This document shows positions 1-8,073 of a stretch of 64,000 nt of DNA, piece by piece. Position 1 is the stretch's first letter. Each line of letters starts with the position of its first letter. Position numbers and translations under genes: made by a program. Source of the DNA: Saccharomyces uvarum (lineage: Eukaryota > Ascomycota > Saccharomycetes > Saccharomycetales > Saccharomycetaceae); assembly GCA_947243795.1 (NCBI GenBank), contig OX365938.1:496001-560000 (forward strand), written 5' to 3'. The notes beneath the pieces were generated by a model. That model was given only the letters and a program-made list of their open reading frames with translations, ran no database searches and was not told the origin of the DNA.

Positions 1-434
1 CGCGGCAAAATGTGATCTCCCTCATCGCTACTCATATCCTCTCCCACATCGTCTAGCAGACGTCTTTGCTGGACGATGGCAATGGTAGATTTGAATCCTT
101 CAAACAAAGAAGGTGAATGCCCCTCATCGGCGTCAATGGGTAACGGGTATCGTTGCTTATCCAAATAAGCGAGGATCTTGAAAGTTGTTGCCGAATCAGC
201 AATATTGTTTTGGAAAAAGGACTTTCCCACTCGATCTTTCTGAAAATATTCTAGACTGTTGGGCCAACCAGTGTTTCCAATCAGTATTAGTTTGCAGAGA
301 TATTTGTAGACCGGGCCTGTTATGTATTTTTTTAATTGTTGCTGTCCTAATATAGCATTTGGCAGTCTGTTTAATATGATTTCAATGGGTTTGGTCGCCA
401 GAGATCTCCCTCTCTTACCATTATCTGAGGTCAT
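1..434 (-). CDS. CAF4: Caf4, mitochondrial fission adaptor and CCR4-associated protein (N-terminal part only)
   Basis: This is the first 144 codons of a gene that runs off the left edge. The ATG is the complement of 432-434 and the protein begins MTSDNGKRGRSLATKPIE. The visible part is the N-terminal adaptor region. In S. cerevisiae this region binds the TPR domain of Fis1 on the mitochondrial outer membrane, and the coiled coil and WD40 propeller that recruit the dynamin Dnm1 lie further on, outside the window. Helical stretches around IEIILNRLPNAILGQQQLKKY and SATTFKILAYLDKQRYPLP match my recollection of S. cerevisiae Caf4. Mdv1 is the paralogue; the next-door SPC34 and KAE1 support CAF4 by synteny. 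The frame is open throughout. Confidence 0.85.
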   Translation of the reverse strand, partial: MTSDNGKRGRSLATKPIEIILNRLPNAILGQQQLKKYITGPVYKYLCKLILIGNTGWPNSLEYFQKDRVGKSFFQNNIADSATTFKILAYLDKQRYPLPIDADEGHSPSLFEGFKSTIAIVQQRRLLDDVGEDMSSDEGDHILP

Positions 435-708
435 GCCGTGTTGTTATCTCTCTTTATTGCAGTTTTTTGCTTCTTTTGTTCTTCCATGATTGGTGATTTC
501 ACTTACTGTTTACCTTTTTCGAGATCGACCTTTTTCCCATCGCAGAAAGAAAAAAGTAATAATGGAAGGTATAATATTACATGCTTGGACGAGAGGCGAC
601 CTATGGCACACCTGCTAGTTTGGCTTTATATATCAAAGGACAAGCTCATACGTACATATATAACGCGCACGTGTTTATGTGTGCGAAGCGGAGGGCAGAG
701 ATGAGCGT
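435..708. promoter_or_regulatory. CAF4 promoter / SPC34 3' flank
   Basis: This 274-bp gap lies upstream of CAF4 and downstream of SPC34, both on the minus strand. It is AT-rich with A tracts and contains no recognisable RNA gene. A short plus-strand open frame here (438-704) starts at a non-ATG codon and has no coding character. Confidence 0.5.
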
Positions 709-1620
709 TTACTCTTGAGTAGGAGCGGTTTCTTGCTCTTGCAAGTCTGCAATCTCCATCTCCAGCCGACTAATTTCATCCTTTTCCTTGCGGATAATTC
801 TGGCAACATCATGAGAGGAGGAAGGATGGTACTGTGACATGGTCCTCAAACGGTCATCTTGAAGCAAAACCTCCTTTTTGATGAACCCCAGCTTGGAAGA
901 TAGTTGTTCGTAGTTGTGGTACAACTGGTCGTATTCTTGTTTGAACTCCGTGAGCGGCCATAAATCTGTTACTTCTGCCATGACTTTGAGAATTAGATCA
1001 GTGGGGAAGTCCTCCACAAAGATGGTTTTCCGTCTTTGGTTATTGGATTCCTCTTCCATGAGCACGCTTCCGTTTTCCAGGGCATACAATAGCCGTTGAA
1101 TCTGGGAGTCATCTTTGAACACGGCGGATAGTGCTTTGAATGTGCCTGAGCTAGAATTAGAAATGAGCGAGGAGCCTATAAGATCGGTGTCGAACATGAA
1201 GTTGTTCAAGCCAACGCCGCCCGTTGCAGCTGTCTTCCTTCTCTTGTTGTTCAAATCCAAACGATCCTTGTTCAAATACACTTCCTTGGGGACATGGATG
1301 ATTGGTTTTTCACCCGGTTTGCCCAGCCTCCTATTTCTTTTCATATTGGTGTCTCTTTTGTTCACGTAGTCGAACACTCCCTGTTTGCCGTCTCTACGTG
1401 ACACGGACTGTTTGTCGGGATTGACTTTGAACAGCAGGTATGCCTCGTCATGGTTGCAGTCTTTGATCAGCCTTGTGATGTCTTTCCTGAGACTTGCCTT
1501 GTCACTGGTTCCTTGCAGGATGGCATTATGGAATATTCCCGGCGGTTTGAAATACAGCGTGGACACGGAGTCCACGGCTCTATTGATATCGTCTATACAT
1601 CTGTCTAGACTCTCTGCCAT
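709..1620 (-). CDS. SPC34: Spc34, DASH/Dam1 kinetochore complex subunit
   Basis: A 303-residue protein starting at the ATG complementary to 1618-1620. Spc34 is one of the ten subunits of the Dam1/DASH ring, which couples kinetochores to spindle microtubule plus ends. The Aurora B (Ipl1) site RRKTI is visible with its threonine at residue 199, the same number as the known S. cerevisiae phosphosite. The last roughly 60 residues (KKEVLLQDDRLRTM onward) are rich in charged heptads and look like the coiled coil that assembles with the rest of the complex. S. cerevisiae Spc34 is about 295 residues, so this one carries a short extra tail ending QETAPTQE. It lies between CAF4 and KAE1 on the same strand with its own promoter. 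Confidence 0.95.
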   Translation of the reverse strand: MAESLDRCIDDINRAVDSVSTLYFKPPGIFHNAILQGTSDKASLRKDITRLIKDCNHDEAYLLFKVNPDKQSVSRRDGKQGVFDYVNKRDTNMKRNRRLGKPGEKPIIHVPKEVYLNKDRLDLNNKRRKTAATGGVGLNNFMFDTDLIGSSLISNSSSGTFKALSAVFKDDSQIQRLLYALENGSVLMEEESNNQRRKTIFVEDFPTDLILKVMAEVTDLWPLTEFKQEYDQLYHNYEQLSSKLGFIKKEVLLQDDRLRTMSQYHPSSSHDVARIIRKEKDEISRLEMEIADLQEQETAPTQE

Positions 1621-1755
1621 TTGTAACTATTTGCCTTTACGCTGCTGTATGACCGGCTATTGTTTTGGTGCTGTTTACAGGTTAGTCGATCACTTCCAAT
1701 TCTTTTCTACCTATTTTCGCGCTTTAGGCAATCAATATATGCACGTATAAAGGAA

Positions 1756-1795
1756 AATATATATATATATATATATATAAATATATATATATATA
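1756..1795. repeat. (AT)n microsatellite
   Basis: About 40 bp of almost pure alternating A and T, with one slip, between the KAE1 stop codon and the SPC34 promoter. Such tracts are length-variable and can serve as AT-rich 3'-end or efficiency elements for KAE1 mRNA. Confidence 0.9.
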
Positions 1796-1812
1796 AGGCA
1801 ACGGTACATTCA

Positions 1813-2973
1813 CTAGTCACGCCAGGCTGCGTACACTTCGTCGGTTCTGAACTTCTGCGTAACGATGGTTTCGGAAAAGTCTTTCACAATGCCGCCCATT
1901 CTGTACTCCAACAGCCCTGCTTGCGCAATCATGACCCCGTTATCGATACAGAACCTGTTGTCCGTGGCGTGCACCTGCCCGTTGGCCCTGTCTTTGCACA
2001 TCTGTGCCATCATCTCCTGTAGTCGCACGTTGCAGCCCACACCGCCCACGATCAGCACCTGGTTGGAGTTCACGTGCGCCATGGCTCTTTCCGTGATCTC
2101 CACAAGCATGGCAAACAGGTTTTCTTGCAGAGAGTAGCAAAGATCCTCGACGGTGACTTTCTGCTCGCCCGTTTGCCTGTCAAATAGAATTTTGTTTTTC
2201 TTGTTGCCCTTGAACAGGTCCTTGGCCAACAAGTCGATGGAGGCCAGGATACCGCTCATGGAGAGGTCCATTCCCTTCACCGTGTACGGAAGCTCCACCA
2301 GGGCGTCCTTGTGCGGGGCGCTTCTGGCTAATAGCTCGATGTTGTAGCCGGGCGAGGGTTCGTTGGGGATCTTCAAAGTTCTCGCGAATCTGTCAAGACA
2401 GTTGCCGATGGCGATATCAAGCGTCTCGCCGAAGATCCTGTACCGCTTCTCAGAGTATGCGATGACCTGAGTATTACCGCCACTCACATACAGCACCACG
2501 GGGTTCTGGGCCTTGGTGATTTCCCTCCCCATCTCGATGTGGCCTATGCAGTGGTTCACGCCCACTAGGGGCACGTCCCAGAGCAGCGAGCACGTTCTGG
2601 CGGCAATGACCACCGAATGTAAGGGCGCACCCATGCCGGGGCCCCTAGTGAAGCAGATCACGTCGATGTCGAGTGCCGGGTCCTCGAGGCCCGCCTCGGC
2701 TATTGCCTGTTTGATGAGCCTCACACACCAATTCCTGTGGTGTCTTGCCGTGTCACGGGGCAAGAAGCCCTCCCCGGGAGGCGTTACGTAGGTGTCCCTG
2801 ATGTTGGAGAGCATCTCCGCCTCGCAGTCGTAGGACTGATCGCTGCTGGCATGCCTCGCCAGAAGCGGATGCTTAACCACCCCGACGCCCAGCTTATTCG
2901 CAGACCCCTCGAGCCCGAGCGCAATGTAGTAGTCTCTGTTGTTTTTCGGTGGAACCGTGTTCAAGTTGACCAT
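1813..2973 (-). CDS. KAE1: Kae1, catalytic subunit of KEOPS/EKC (tRNA t6A37 synthesis)
   Basis: A 386-residue protein, the same length as S. cerevisiae Kae1. It belongs to the Kae1/TsaD/Qri7 ASKHA-fold family and transfers threonylcarbamoyl from threonylcarbamoyl-AMP to A37 of ANN-decoding tRNAs in the cytosolic KEOPS complex (with Bud32, Cgi121, Pcc1 and Gon7). The metal-binding histidines of the family signature HCIGHIEMG are residues 141 and 145. The nucleotide-binding YVSGGNTQV and the C-terminal [12 protein letters not shown], with its metal-binding aspartate, are intact. There is no mitochondrial presequence, which separates it from Qri7. The start ATG is the complement of 2971-2973. 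Third positions are markedly GC-rich. Confidence 0.97.
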   Translation of the reverse strand: MVNLNTVPPKNNRDYYIALGLEGSANKLGVGVVKHPLLARHASSDQSYDCEAEMLSNIRDTYVTPPGEGFLPRDTARHHRNWCVRLIKQAIAEAGLEDPALDIDVICFTRGPGMGAPLHSVVIAARTCSLLWDVPLVGVNHCIGHIEMGREITKAQNPVVLYVSGGNTQVIAYSEKRYRIFGETLDIAIGNCLDRFARTLKIPNEPSPGYNIELLARSAPHKDALVELPYTVKGMDLSMSGILASIDLLAKDLFKGNKKNKILFDRQTGEQKVTVEDLCYSLQENLFAMLVEITERAMAHVNSNQVLIVGGVGCNVRLQEMMAQMCKDRANGQVHATDNRFCIDNGVMIAQAGLLEYRMGGIVKDFSETIVTQKFRTDEVYAAWRD

Positions 2974-3002
2974 TGTTTAGTTCCTGCCCGCATGGCTCCC
3001 GC

Positions 3003-3027
3003 ATACACACGCACACACACACACACA
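3003..3027. repeat. (CA)n microsatellite in the KAE1 upstream region
   Basis: A CA dinucleotide run with one interruption lies about 30 bp upstream of the KAE1 start codon, so it probably falls in the 5' leader or core promoter. Confidence 0.85.
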
Positions 3028-3127
3028 TCATTACAATGCACACAATGCTGAAATGGTTCTTCTCGAACCTCATCGCCGTGAGACTCTCCTCTCCGTATGA
3101 AGCGAGACCTGTCATTCCAGAAGCGGT

Positions 3128-3133
3128 AAAAAA
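3128..3133 (-). terminator. RNA polymerase III terminator of tRNA-Asp
   Basis: A run of six A on the plus strand (T6 on the transcribed sense) one base beyond the 3' end of the tRNA gene. This is a typical Pol III stop. Confidence 0.8.
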
Positions 3134-3134
3134 T

Positions 3135-3206
3135 CTCCGCGACGGGGAATTGAACCCCGATCTGGCACGCGACAAGCGCCCATTCTGACCATTAAACTAT
3201 CACGGA
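3135..3206 (-). tRNA. tD(GUC): tRNA-Asp (GUC)
   Basis: A 72-nt gene read from the minus strand. It begins TCCGTGATAGTTTAATGGTC, has anticodon GTC in CTTGTCGC, a T-arm GGGGTTCAATTCCCC, and an acceptor stem TCCGTGA closed by TCGCGGA. It matches the yeast cytosolic tRNA-Asp sequence as I recall it and has no intron. It lies between KAE1 and GAP1, where S. cerevisiae chromosome XI also has a tD(GUC). No LTR is recognisable next to it, although yeast tRNA genes are usual Ty targets. Confidence 0.97.
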
Positions 3207-3983
3207 ACGTTTATTGATGCAGATCTCCAGTGCCAGCAGCTGTCGGATCCCGTTCTCCGCTCGACTGCCCTGATTACGTATCAGCACAATAGATTTGACA
3301 ACGAGATTCCTATGTGCCAAGAAGAAAACTGCGCTCACGCTACTGCACCAACTATACAGACCCAAGCGATTCCAGAGACTAAGATCCCCGTGCCCATCCG
3401 AGCGCTGTTTTAGCTTGACTGCTCGCTGATTCCGTCTAATCGCAGGCCCTTCCCCTACCATAGCCCCTGATAGTCCTTTTGGATGCTTTTTTTTCTTCAG
3501 CCGGGCAGTTATCAGCTCCGCCCAGCCGTAATCAGTGACGGTGTTGTCTGATAAGAGGTCGATGATGCCGTGCGACTATCAGGCTGCTGCTGTTCTCCTC
3601 ATTACAGGCCGCAGCACAAGCTGTATTGGCCATATCGGATGCGTCAGATAACCGGGCTCTTGATCCGGTAACTGATAAGATCGTAATCTATGTTTGCATG
3701 TCTGCTTCTTTCCTTTGAGCGATTCGCTTATCTTCCGGACTGACTGGCTGTCTCCCTCCTCGTGGTGGATAGAGCGTGATAAGCAGTTACATGGGGTAGT
3801 GAAGTTGTTCCCGTCGGAATTATGCTTCTGATCTGAGATATAAAGACGAGAGAAAGTTTTTCTTAATGGCTGTCTTGAAAATCATTTCTTTTCCTAGGTA
3901 AGTTTTCCCTCTTTTGTATATAGAACAAACGAGTATTCTTATTGTTCCTTGTAAGAAAAAGTAATCAAGCAAAAAAAGGAAAA
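3207..3983 (+). promoter_or_regulatory. GAP1 upstream region with a cluster of GATA-factor sites
   Basis: This region regulates GAP1. Full GATAAG motifs lie at 3550-3555, 3674-3679 and 3778-3783, and one inverted (CTTATC) at 3727-3732. Extra GATAA cores lie at 3509-3513 (inverted) and 3647-3651. A TATAAA lies at 3839-3844, 140 bp before the start codon. The activators Gln3 and Gat1 and the repressors Dal80 and Gzf3 bind such sites, which give nitrogen catabolite repression of GAP1 in S. cerevisiae. The proximal part from about 3207 to 3500 holds no feature I can name. Confidence 0.75.
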
Positions 3984-5789
3984 ATGAGTAATACGTCTTC
4001 GTACGAGAAGAACAATCCAGAAAATCTCAAGCATAATGGAATCACCATAGATTCCGAATACCTAACTCAGGAACCTATAACCATTCCTTCGAATGGCTCC
4101 GCTGTTTCCACGGAGAAGGGCTCAGGGTCCAAATGGAAGGATTTCAGGGACTCGTTCAAGCGTGTCGAGCCTATCGAAGTCGACCCCAATCTCACAGAAG
4201 CTGAGAAGGTCGCCTTCATCACCTCTCAAACGCCGTTAAAACATCAGTTGAAAAATAGACATTTGCAAATGATTGCCATCGGTGGTGCTATCGGTACTGG
4301 TCTGCTGGTTGGGTCAGGTAAAGCGCTAAGAACAGGTGGTCCAGCCTCGCTTCTGATCGGGTGGGGGTCCATGGGTACCATGATTTACGCCATGGTCATG
4401 GCTCTGGGTGAGCTGGCCGTGGTCTTCCCCATTTCCGGTGGGTTCACCACGTACGCCACCAGATTTATCGACGAATCTTTCGGTTTTGCTGCCAACTTCA
4501 ACTATATGTTACAATGGTTGGTCACACTGCCCTTGGAAATCGTCTCTGCATCCATCACAGTTAACTACTGGGGAACAGACTCGAAATACAGAGACGGGTT
4601 TGTCGCGCTGTTTTGGCTTGTGATTGTCTGTATTAATATGTTCGGTGTCAAAGGTTACGGTGAAGCAGAATTCGTCTTTTCTATCATCAAGGTCATTACA
4701 ATTATCGGGTTCATCATCTTAGGTATCATTTTGAATTGTGGTGGTGGTCCAGATAAGGGCTACATTGGTGGTAGGTACTTCCATGATCCAGGTGCATTTG
4801 CCGGTGACACTCCCGGTGCTAAATTCAAAGGTGTTTGTTCCGTTTTCGTTACTGCTGCCTTTTCCTTTGCCGGTTCCGAATTGGTTGGTCTTGCCGCCAG
4901 TGAGTCTGTGGACCCAAGAAAATCCGTTCCAAAGGCTGCCAAGCAAGTGTTCTGGAGAATTACCTTGTTTTACATTCTATCTCTATTGATGATTGGTCTT
5001 TTGGTCCCATACAACGACTCACGTTTGATCGGTGCCTCCTCCGTGGATGCCGCTGCCTCTCCCTTTGTCATTGCTATTGTGACACACGGTATTAAAGGTT
5101 TACCAAGTGTTGTTAATGTGGTTATTTTAATTGCCGTCTTGTCTGTTGGTAACTCTGCCATTTTCGCATGTTCCAGAACATTTGTTGCCCTAGCTGAACA
5201 AGGTTTCCTACCACAAATCTTTGCCTACGTGGATCGTAAAGGTAGACCATTGGTCGGGATCATTATCACTTCTGCGGTTGGCCTTATTGCATTTGTGGCC
5301 GCTTCCAAAAAAGAAGAGGATGTCTTCAATTGGTTACTGGCCTTGTCTGGGTTATCGTCACTTTTCACATGGGGTGGTATTTGTATTTGTCATATCCGTT
5401 TCAGAAAGGCATTGACTGCCCAAGGTAGAAGTGTCGACGAACTATCGTTCAAATCCCCTACCGGTGTTTGGGGGTCATACTGGGGGCTGTTTATGATTGT
5501 TATCATGTTCATTGCCCAATTTTACGTTGCCTTGTTCCCAGTGGGCGGTTCTCCAAGTGCTGAAGGGTTTTTCGAAGCTTACTTGTCATTTCCACTTGTT
5601 TTGGCTATGTACATCGGTCACAAGATTTACAAGAGAAACTGGAAGTTGCTCATCCCAGCAGGAGAAATGGATATCGACAGTGGTAGAAGAGAAGTGGATT
5701 TGGAATTGCTGAAACAAGAAATTGCAGAAGAAAGGGCAATTTTGGCTACAAAGCCAGCATGGTTCAGGGTCTGGAGTTTCTGGTGTTGA
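3984..5789 (+). CDS. GAP1: Gap1, general amino acid permease
   Basis: A 601-residue plasma membrane proton symporter of the yeast amino-acid permease (APC) family that imports all natural amino acids and acts as a nutrient transceptor. I start it at the ATG at 3984 (MSNTSSYEKNNPENLKHNG); the frame is open a little further upstream but has no ATG. Lysines 9 and 16, the Rsp5 ubiquitination sites that trigger endocytosis, are present. TM1 carries the substrate-binding signature IGTGLLVGSGKALRTGGP, and twelve hydrophobic segments follow. The C-terminal tail ends FWC, a palmitoylated end in this family. The upstream GATAAG cluster indicates nitrogen catabolite repression. Confidence 0.98.
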   Translation: MSNTSSYEKNNPENLKHNGITIDSEYLTQEPITIPSNGSAVSTEKGSGSKWKDFRDSFKRVEPIEVDPNLTEAEKVAFITSQTPLKHQLKNRHLQMIAIGGAIGTGLLVGSGKALRTGGPASLLIGWGSMGTMIYAMVMALGELAVVFPISGGFTTYATRFIDESFGFAANFNYMLQWLVTLPLEIVSASITVNYWGTDSKYRDGFVALFWLVIVCINMFGVKGYGEAEFVFSIIKVITIIGFIILGIILNCGGGPDKGYIGGRYFHDPGAFAGDTPGAKFKGVCSVFVTAAFSFAGSELVGLAASESVDPRKSVPKAAKQVFWRITLFYILSLLMIGLLVPYNDSRLIGASSVDAAASPFVIAIVTHGIKGLPSVVNVVILIAVLSVGNSAIFACSRTFVALAEQGFLPQIFAYVDRKGRPLVGIIITSAVGLIAFVAASKKEEDVFNWLLALSGLSSLFTWGGICICHIRFRKALTAQGRSVDELSFKSPTGVWGSYWGLFMIVIMFIAQFYVALFPVGGSPSAEGFFEAYLSFPLVLAMYIGHKIYKRNWKLLIPAGEMDIDSGRREVDLELLKQEIAEERAILATKPAWFRVWSFWC

Positions 5790-6557
5790 ATACGCAAGAG
5801 ACAGCTTCCCACAGCAACATTATATTTTTACATTACTTTAATAAAATTTTATTTATCCGTCATTCATTTTCCATTGAAAAATGTTTATATTTGTATAGTT
5901 TCAATGCTAAAAATTAAATTAGATTTACTTTATATCAATTGCACTTTATCTTAGTTTTATTTATGTTTTTTCAAGAAGACGGGACATTCTCGAGAAAAGT
6001 AACTCATATTGAGGAAACACCCTAGAAAGCAACAAATCAACAAATTCGGCCTCGGATATGATGGTCCGGTATATTCCAAGAGTATCAGATTAGTTTCACA
6101 TAAACTACCACACTCGTCCCCTTTATTTACATGGGGGTCCCGGAGTTTTGTTTTTTCTTGCCACTCCGATAACTACCTTTGCCATTTGTGGAGTTTGATA
6201 TATATAAAACGTAATTGCGAAGAAAAGGCTAAATTGGGTCAACTGTCTAATGGTGCGCCTCCGCCTCTTTCCTGATGTTGAAATCTCCAGTCGTGATCGG
6301 AGGAGATCCTCGAACATCGGCGATTGCACTTGACTTGCTGAGGGGAGAGGGGGGTAGGAAAGGGAGAACTACATATTCTTAATTATTAACTACAGAAAGG
6401 GCTCCTAAGCCAACCGTGCTTAACGCGCTAAGGACGTTAATTTTCAACTTGTACTAAAGATTCCTGTTTCATATGTCTTGGTGAGTTCCATAGCTTTGCA
6501 CATTCTTCTCAGTGCAGTCCCGACCGGAACCAGATGTAAAGAATTCATAATTAAACT
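5790..6557. other. GAP1 to tRNA-Ala intergenic region
   Basis: A 768-bp gene-free stretch. The first 200 bp are very AT-rich and hold the GAP1 3' end and a candidate replication origin (listed separately). Around 6120-6350 it is less AT-rich and contains short open frames of no coding character. I see no LTR or second tRNA here. In some S. cerevisiae strains LTRs flank GAP1 and drive its excision as a circle. Confidence 0.6.
5959..5969 (+). other. ARS1116-like: Candidate replication origin core (ARS consensus)
   Basis: ATTTATGTTTT is an 11/11 match to the ORC-binding ARS consensus WTTTAYRTTTW. It lies in an AT-rich block with many near matches, 170 bp after the GAP1 stop codon. S. cerevisiae ARS1116 lies just 3' of GAP1, so position and motif agree. 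An 11-bp match alone does not prove origin activity. Confidence 0.55.
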
Positions 6558-6630
6558 GGGCGTGTGGCGTAGTCGGTAGCGCGCTCCCTTAGCATGGGAG
6601 AGGTCTCCGGTTCGATTCCGGACTCGTCCA
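6558..6630 (+). tRNA. tA(AGC): tRNA-Ala (AGC)
   Basis: A 73-nt intronless tRNA gene. It starts GGGCGTGTGGCGTAGTCGGT (acceptor, A box), has anticodon AGC in CCTTAGCATGG, and ends with the B box GGTTCGATTCC and acceptor CTCGTCCA. It matches the yeast tRNA-Ala sequence as I recall it. A T-rich stretch with a T5 run starting about 10 bp downstream is the likely Pol III terminator. S. cerevisiae has tA(AGC)K1 in the same place. Confidence 0.97.
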
Positions 6631-6765
6631 TTTATTTTCTTTTTCGTCTCAGACAATAGAGTATTTTTTTTCTTTCCCTCTTGTCCGTTTCCACTTGAAG
6701 GAAGCTCATCTCAGATAAAAAGTGCCCGCCACCGTCGGTAAGACAGCCTGAACAAGACCAACGGC

Positions 6766-7545
6766 ATGAGTGGCAACGGCGACTACGTGACTAGCGATGA
6801 CGACGACGACGCCGAAAAGAAATACGTCCGGCCAGTCTTTATCAGAAAAATCAAGAGGGAAGCCCAGGCCAGGTGCTTCGAAGGCGTAGGCCATCCAGGT
6901 GGCAGGCCCGTGAAACAAACGCAGAGCCGTGATGAAGAGGTACAGAAAACTACAATACAGCTGGTGCCGATGGCCATGGACAGACCGCCGAGCCGGCCCA
7001 AAAAGAAACGACAACGCACAAGTCCGGTGAGTCATGGCTCTGCACTTTTCGAGTACGGTGAAAGCATAGCGGGTTACAAGTGTGTCACGACAGAGAGCGA
7101 GAGGGACCGTCTGAAACAGAAAAGAGAGAGCGAGAGCGAGAGCGAGGGCGAGGGCGAGGGCGAGGTGGATGCTTCTGCATTCGACCAGGCCAAAGACACC
7201 GAAGCAGAAGCAGAAGCAGAAGCAGAAACAAAACGGGCCGTCCGCCAGTACTGGCGCCGGCCCAGAGACGAGCCGGCCGTGCTGCCGCTGCCGGGCACGC
7301 CGACGCTGGCGGCCGCCAGCGTCGACCAGATCAGCGAGCGCAGCGTAGAACTGTTCTACGCGATGAGCATCCCGCTGGTGGCAGCTAACCGCGTGGAGCT
7401 CCTCCGCCGCGATAGGATCCGGTGGCACCCGGACAAGCACCGCCAGTATCAGGCCAAGGTCACAAAGCTGTTTCAGCTCGTCAATGGCCTGTGGGAGCGC
7501 GAGCAAGAACAGCACCAGGCGCGCCGCCGCCGACCAGGGGCCTAG
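6766..7545 (+). CDS. YKR041W orthologue, uncharacterised acidic/basic protein with a C-terminal HPD motif
   Basis: A 259-residue protein of unknown function; the S. cerevisiae counterpart is reported at the mitotic spindle. The N-terminus is acidic (TSDDDDDAEKK), followed by a basic nuclear-signal-like RPKKKRQR near residue 85. The middle holds two dipeptide repeats, SESESEGEGEGE and EAEAEAEAE, encoded by hexanucleotide repeats. The C-terminal 50 residues form a better-ordered module: a helix, then IRWHPDKHRQYQ (HPD at 221-223), then a helix LFQLVNGLWEREQEQ. This resembles the second half of a J domain or the conserved C-terminus of NFKBIL1-type proteins. The coding sequence is GC-rich. The start is the first ATG (6766). 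Confidence 0.85.
   Translation: MSGNGDYVTSDDDDDAEKKYVRPVFIRKIKREAQARCFEGVGHPGGRPVKQTQSRDEEVQKTTIQLVPMAMDRPPSRPKKKRQRTSPVSHGSALFEYGESIAGYKCVTTESERDRLKQKRESESESEGEGEGEVDASAFDQAKDTEAEAEAEAETKRAVRQYWRRPRDEPAVLPLPGTPTLAAASVDQISERSVELFYAMSIPLVAANRVELLRRDRIRWHPDKHRQYQAKVTKLFQLVNGLWEREQEQHQARRRRPGA
7121..7227 (+). repeat. Two hexanucleotide repeat tracts inside YKR041W
   Basis: A run of GAGAGC/GAGGGC units (about 7121-7164) encodes Ser-Glu and Gly-Glu dipeptides. A GAAGCA run (about 7201-7227) encodes Glu-Ala dipeptides. Both are in frame and so tolerated by the protein. Confidence 0.85.
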
Positions 7546-8073
7546 GCCCCAAAATGTGCTAGAATACACAGTGTACCTGGTACCTGGTGCCTGGATCTCG
7601 TGGCCACGGCATCTAAAAATCACTTTCTTTTCCAGATCGGGAAACGTAATAGGCCCGCAAAAAGAAACGCGGGTGTGGTGTTGACGTTTTGCCGCTTTTG
7701 GCTACGCATGTCTTTATGTACGGCCGAGCCCGGATCGGGCGGAAAAAGAAAGCAGCAGAAAATCTTTTTCTTTCTTTTTTCACTTGTTGGCTCCTGATTC
7801 GGGTATATAACCGAACGCCATTTGGAGGGTTTAGTTCTCGAGACCATGGAGTCCTCTTAGATCCTATATCAACACAGATTAATAAACTGCACAACCACGC
7901 TCATTTCCTCTGAAACTAAGAAAAACAAAAGTACGACCGCACAACCTCTAGTGTATTCATTCCTTAACCTTCGTTATTTTCTATTTATTCATTCATTCAT
8001 ATTTATTTGAATATAACCAACTATTAGTCCTTCCTTTAAACTAAATTAAACTATACCCTCTTTTGTACACACT
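7546..8073 (+). promoter_or_regulatory. UTH1 promoter region
   Basis: A 528-bp upstream region. A TATATAA box lies at 7804-7810, 264 bp before the UTH1 start, and the later part is an AT-rich leader with CATT repeats around 7987-8001. A C/T-rich block precedes the TATA. I see no RNA gene. Confidence 0.55.

Noticed and set aside
2894-3461. Small minus-strand frames around the tRNA-Asp gene and KAE1 upstream region
   Set aside because: They run through the tRNA gene or the CA repeat, have no conserved motif, and the longer ones overlap known features.
3207-3500. LTR or solo-delta remnant beside tRNA-Asp
   Set aside because: I looked for TGTTGG/CCAACA-type ends and AT-rich LTR bodies and found none; the sequence is mixed in composition and unique by eye.
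6706-7623. 305-codon open frame antisense to YKR041W (counterpart of the dubious YKR040C)
   Set aside because: It lies wholly opposite a conserved gene, and its Ala/Leu/Phe repeats are the reverse reading of the hexanucleotide tracts.
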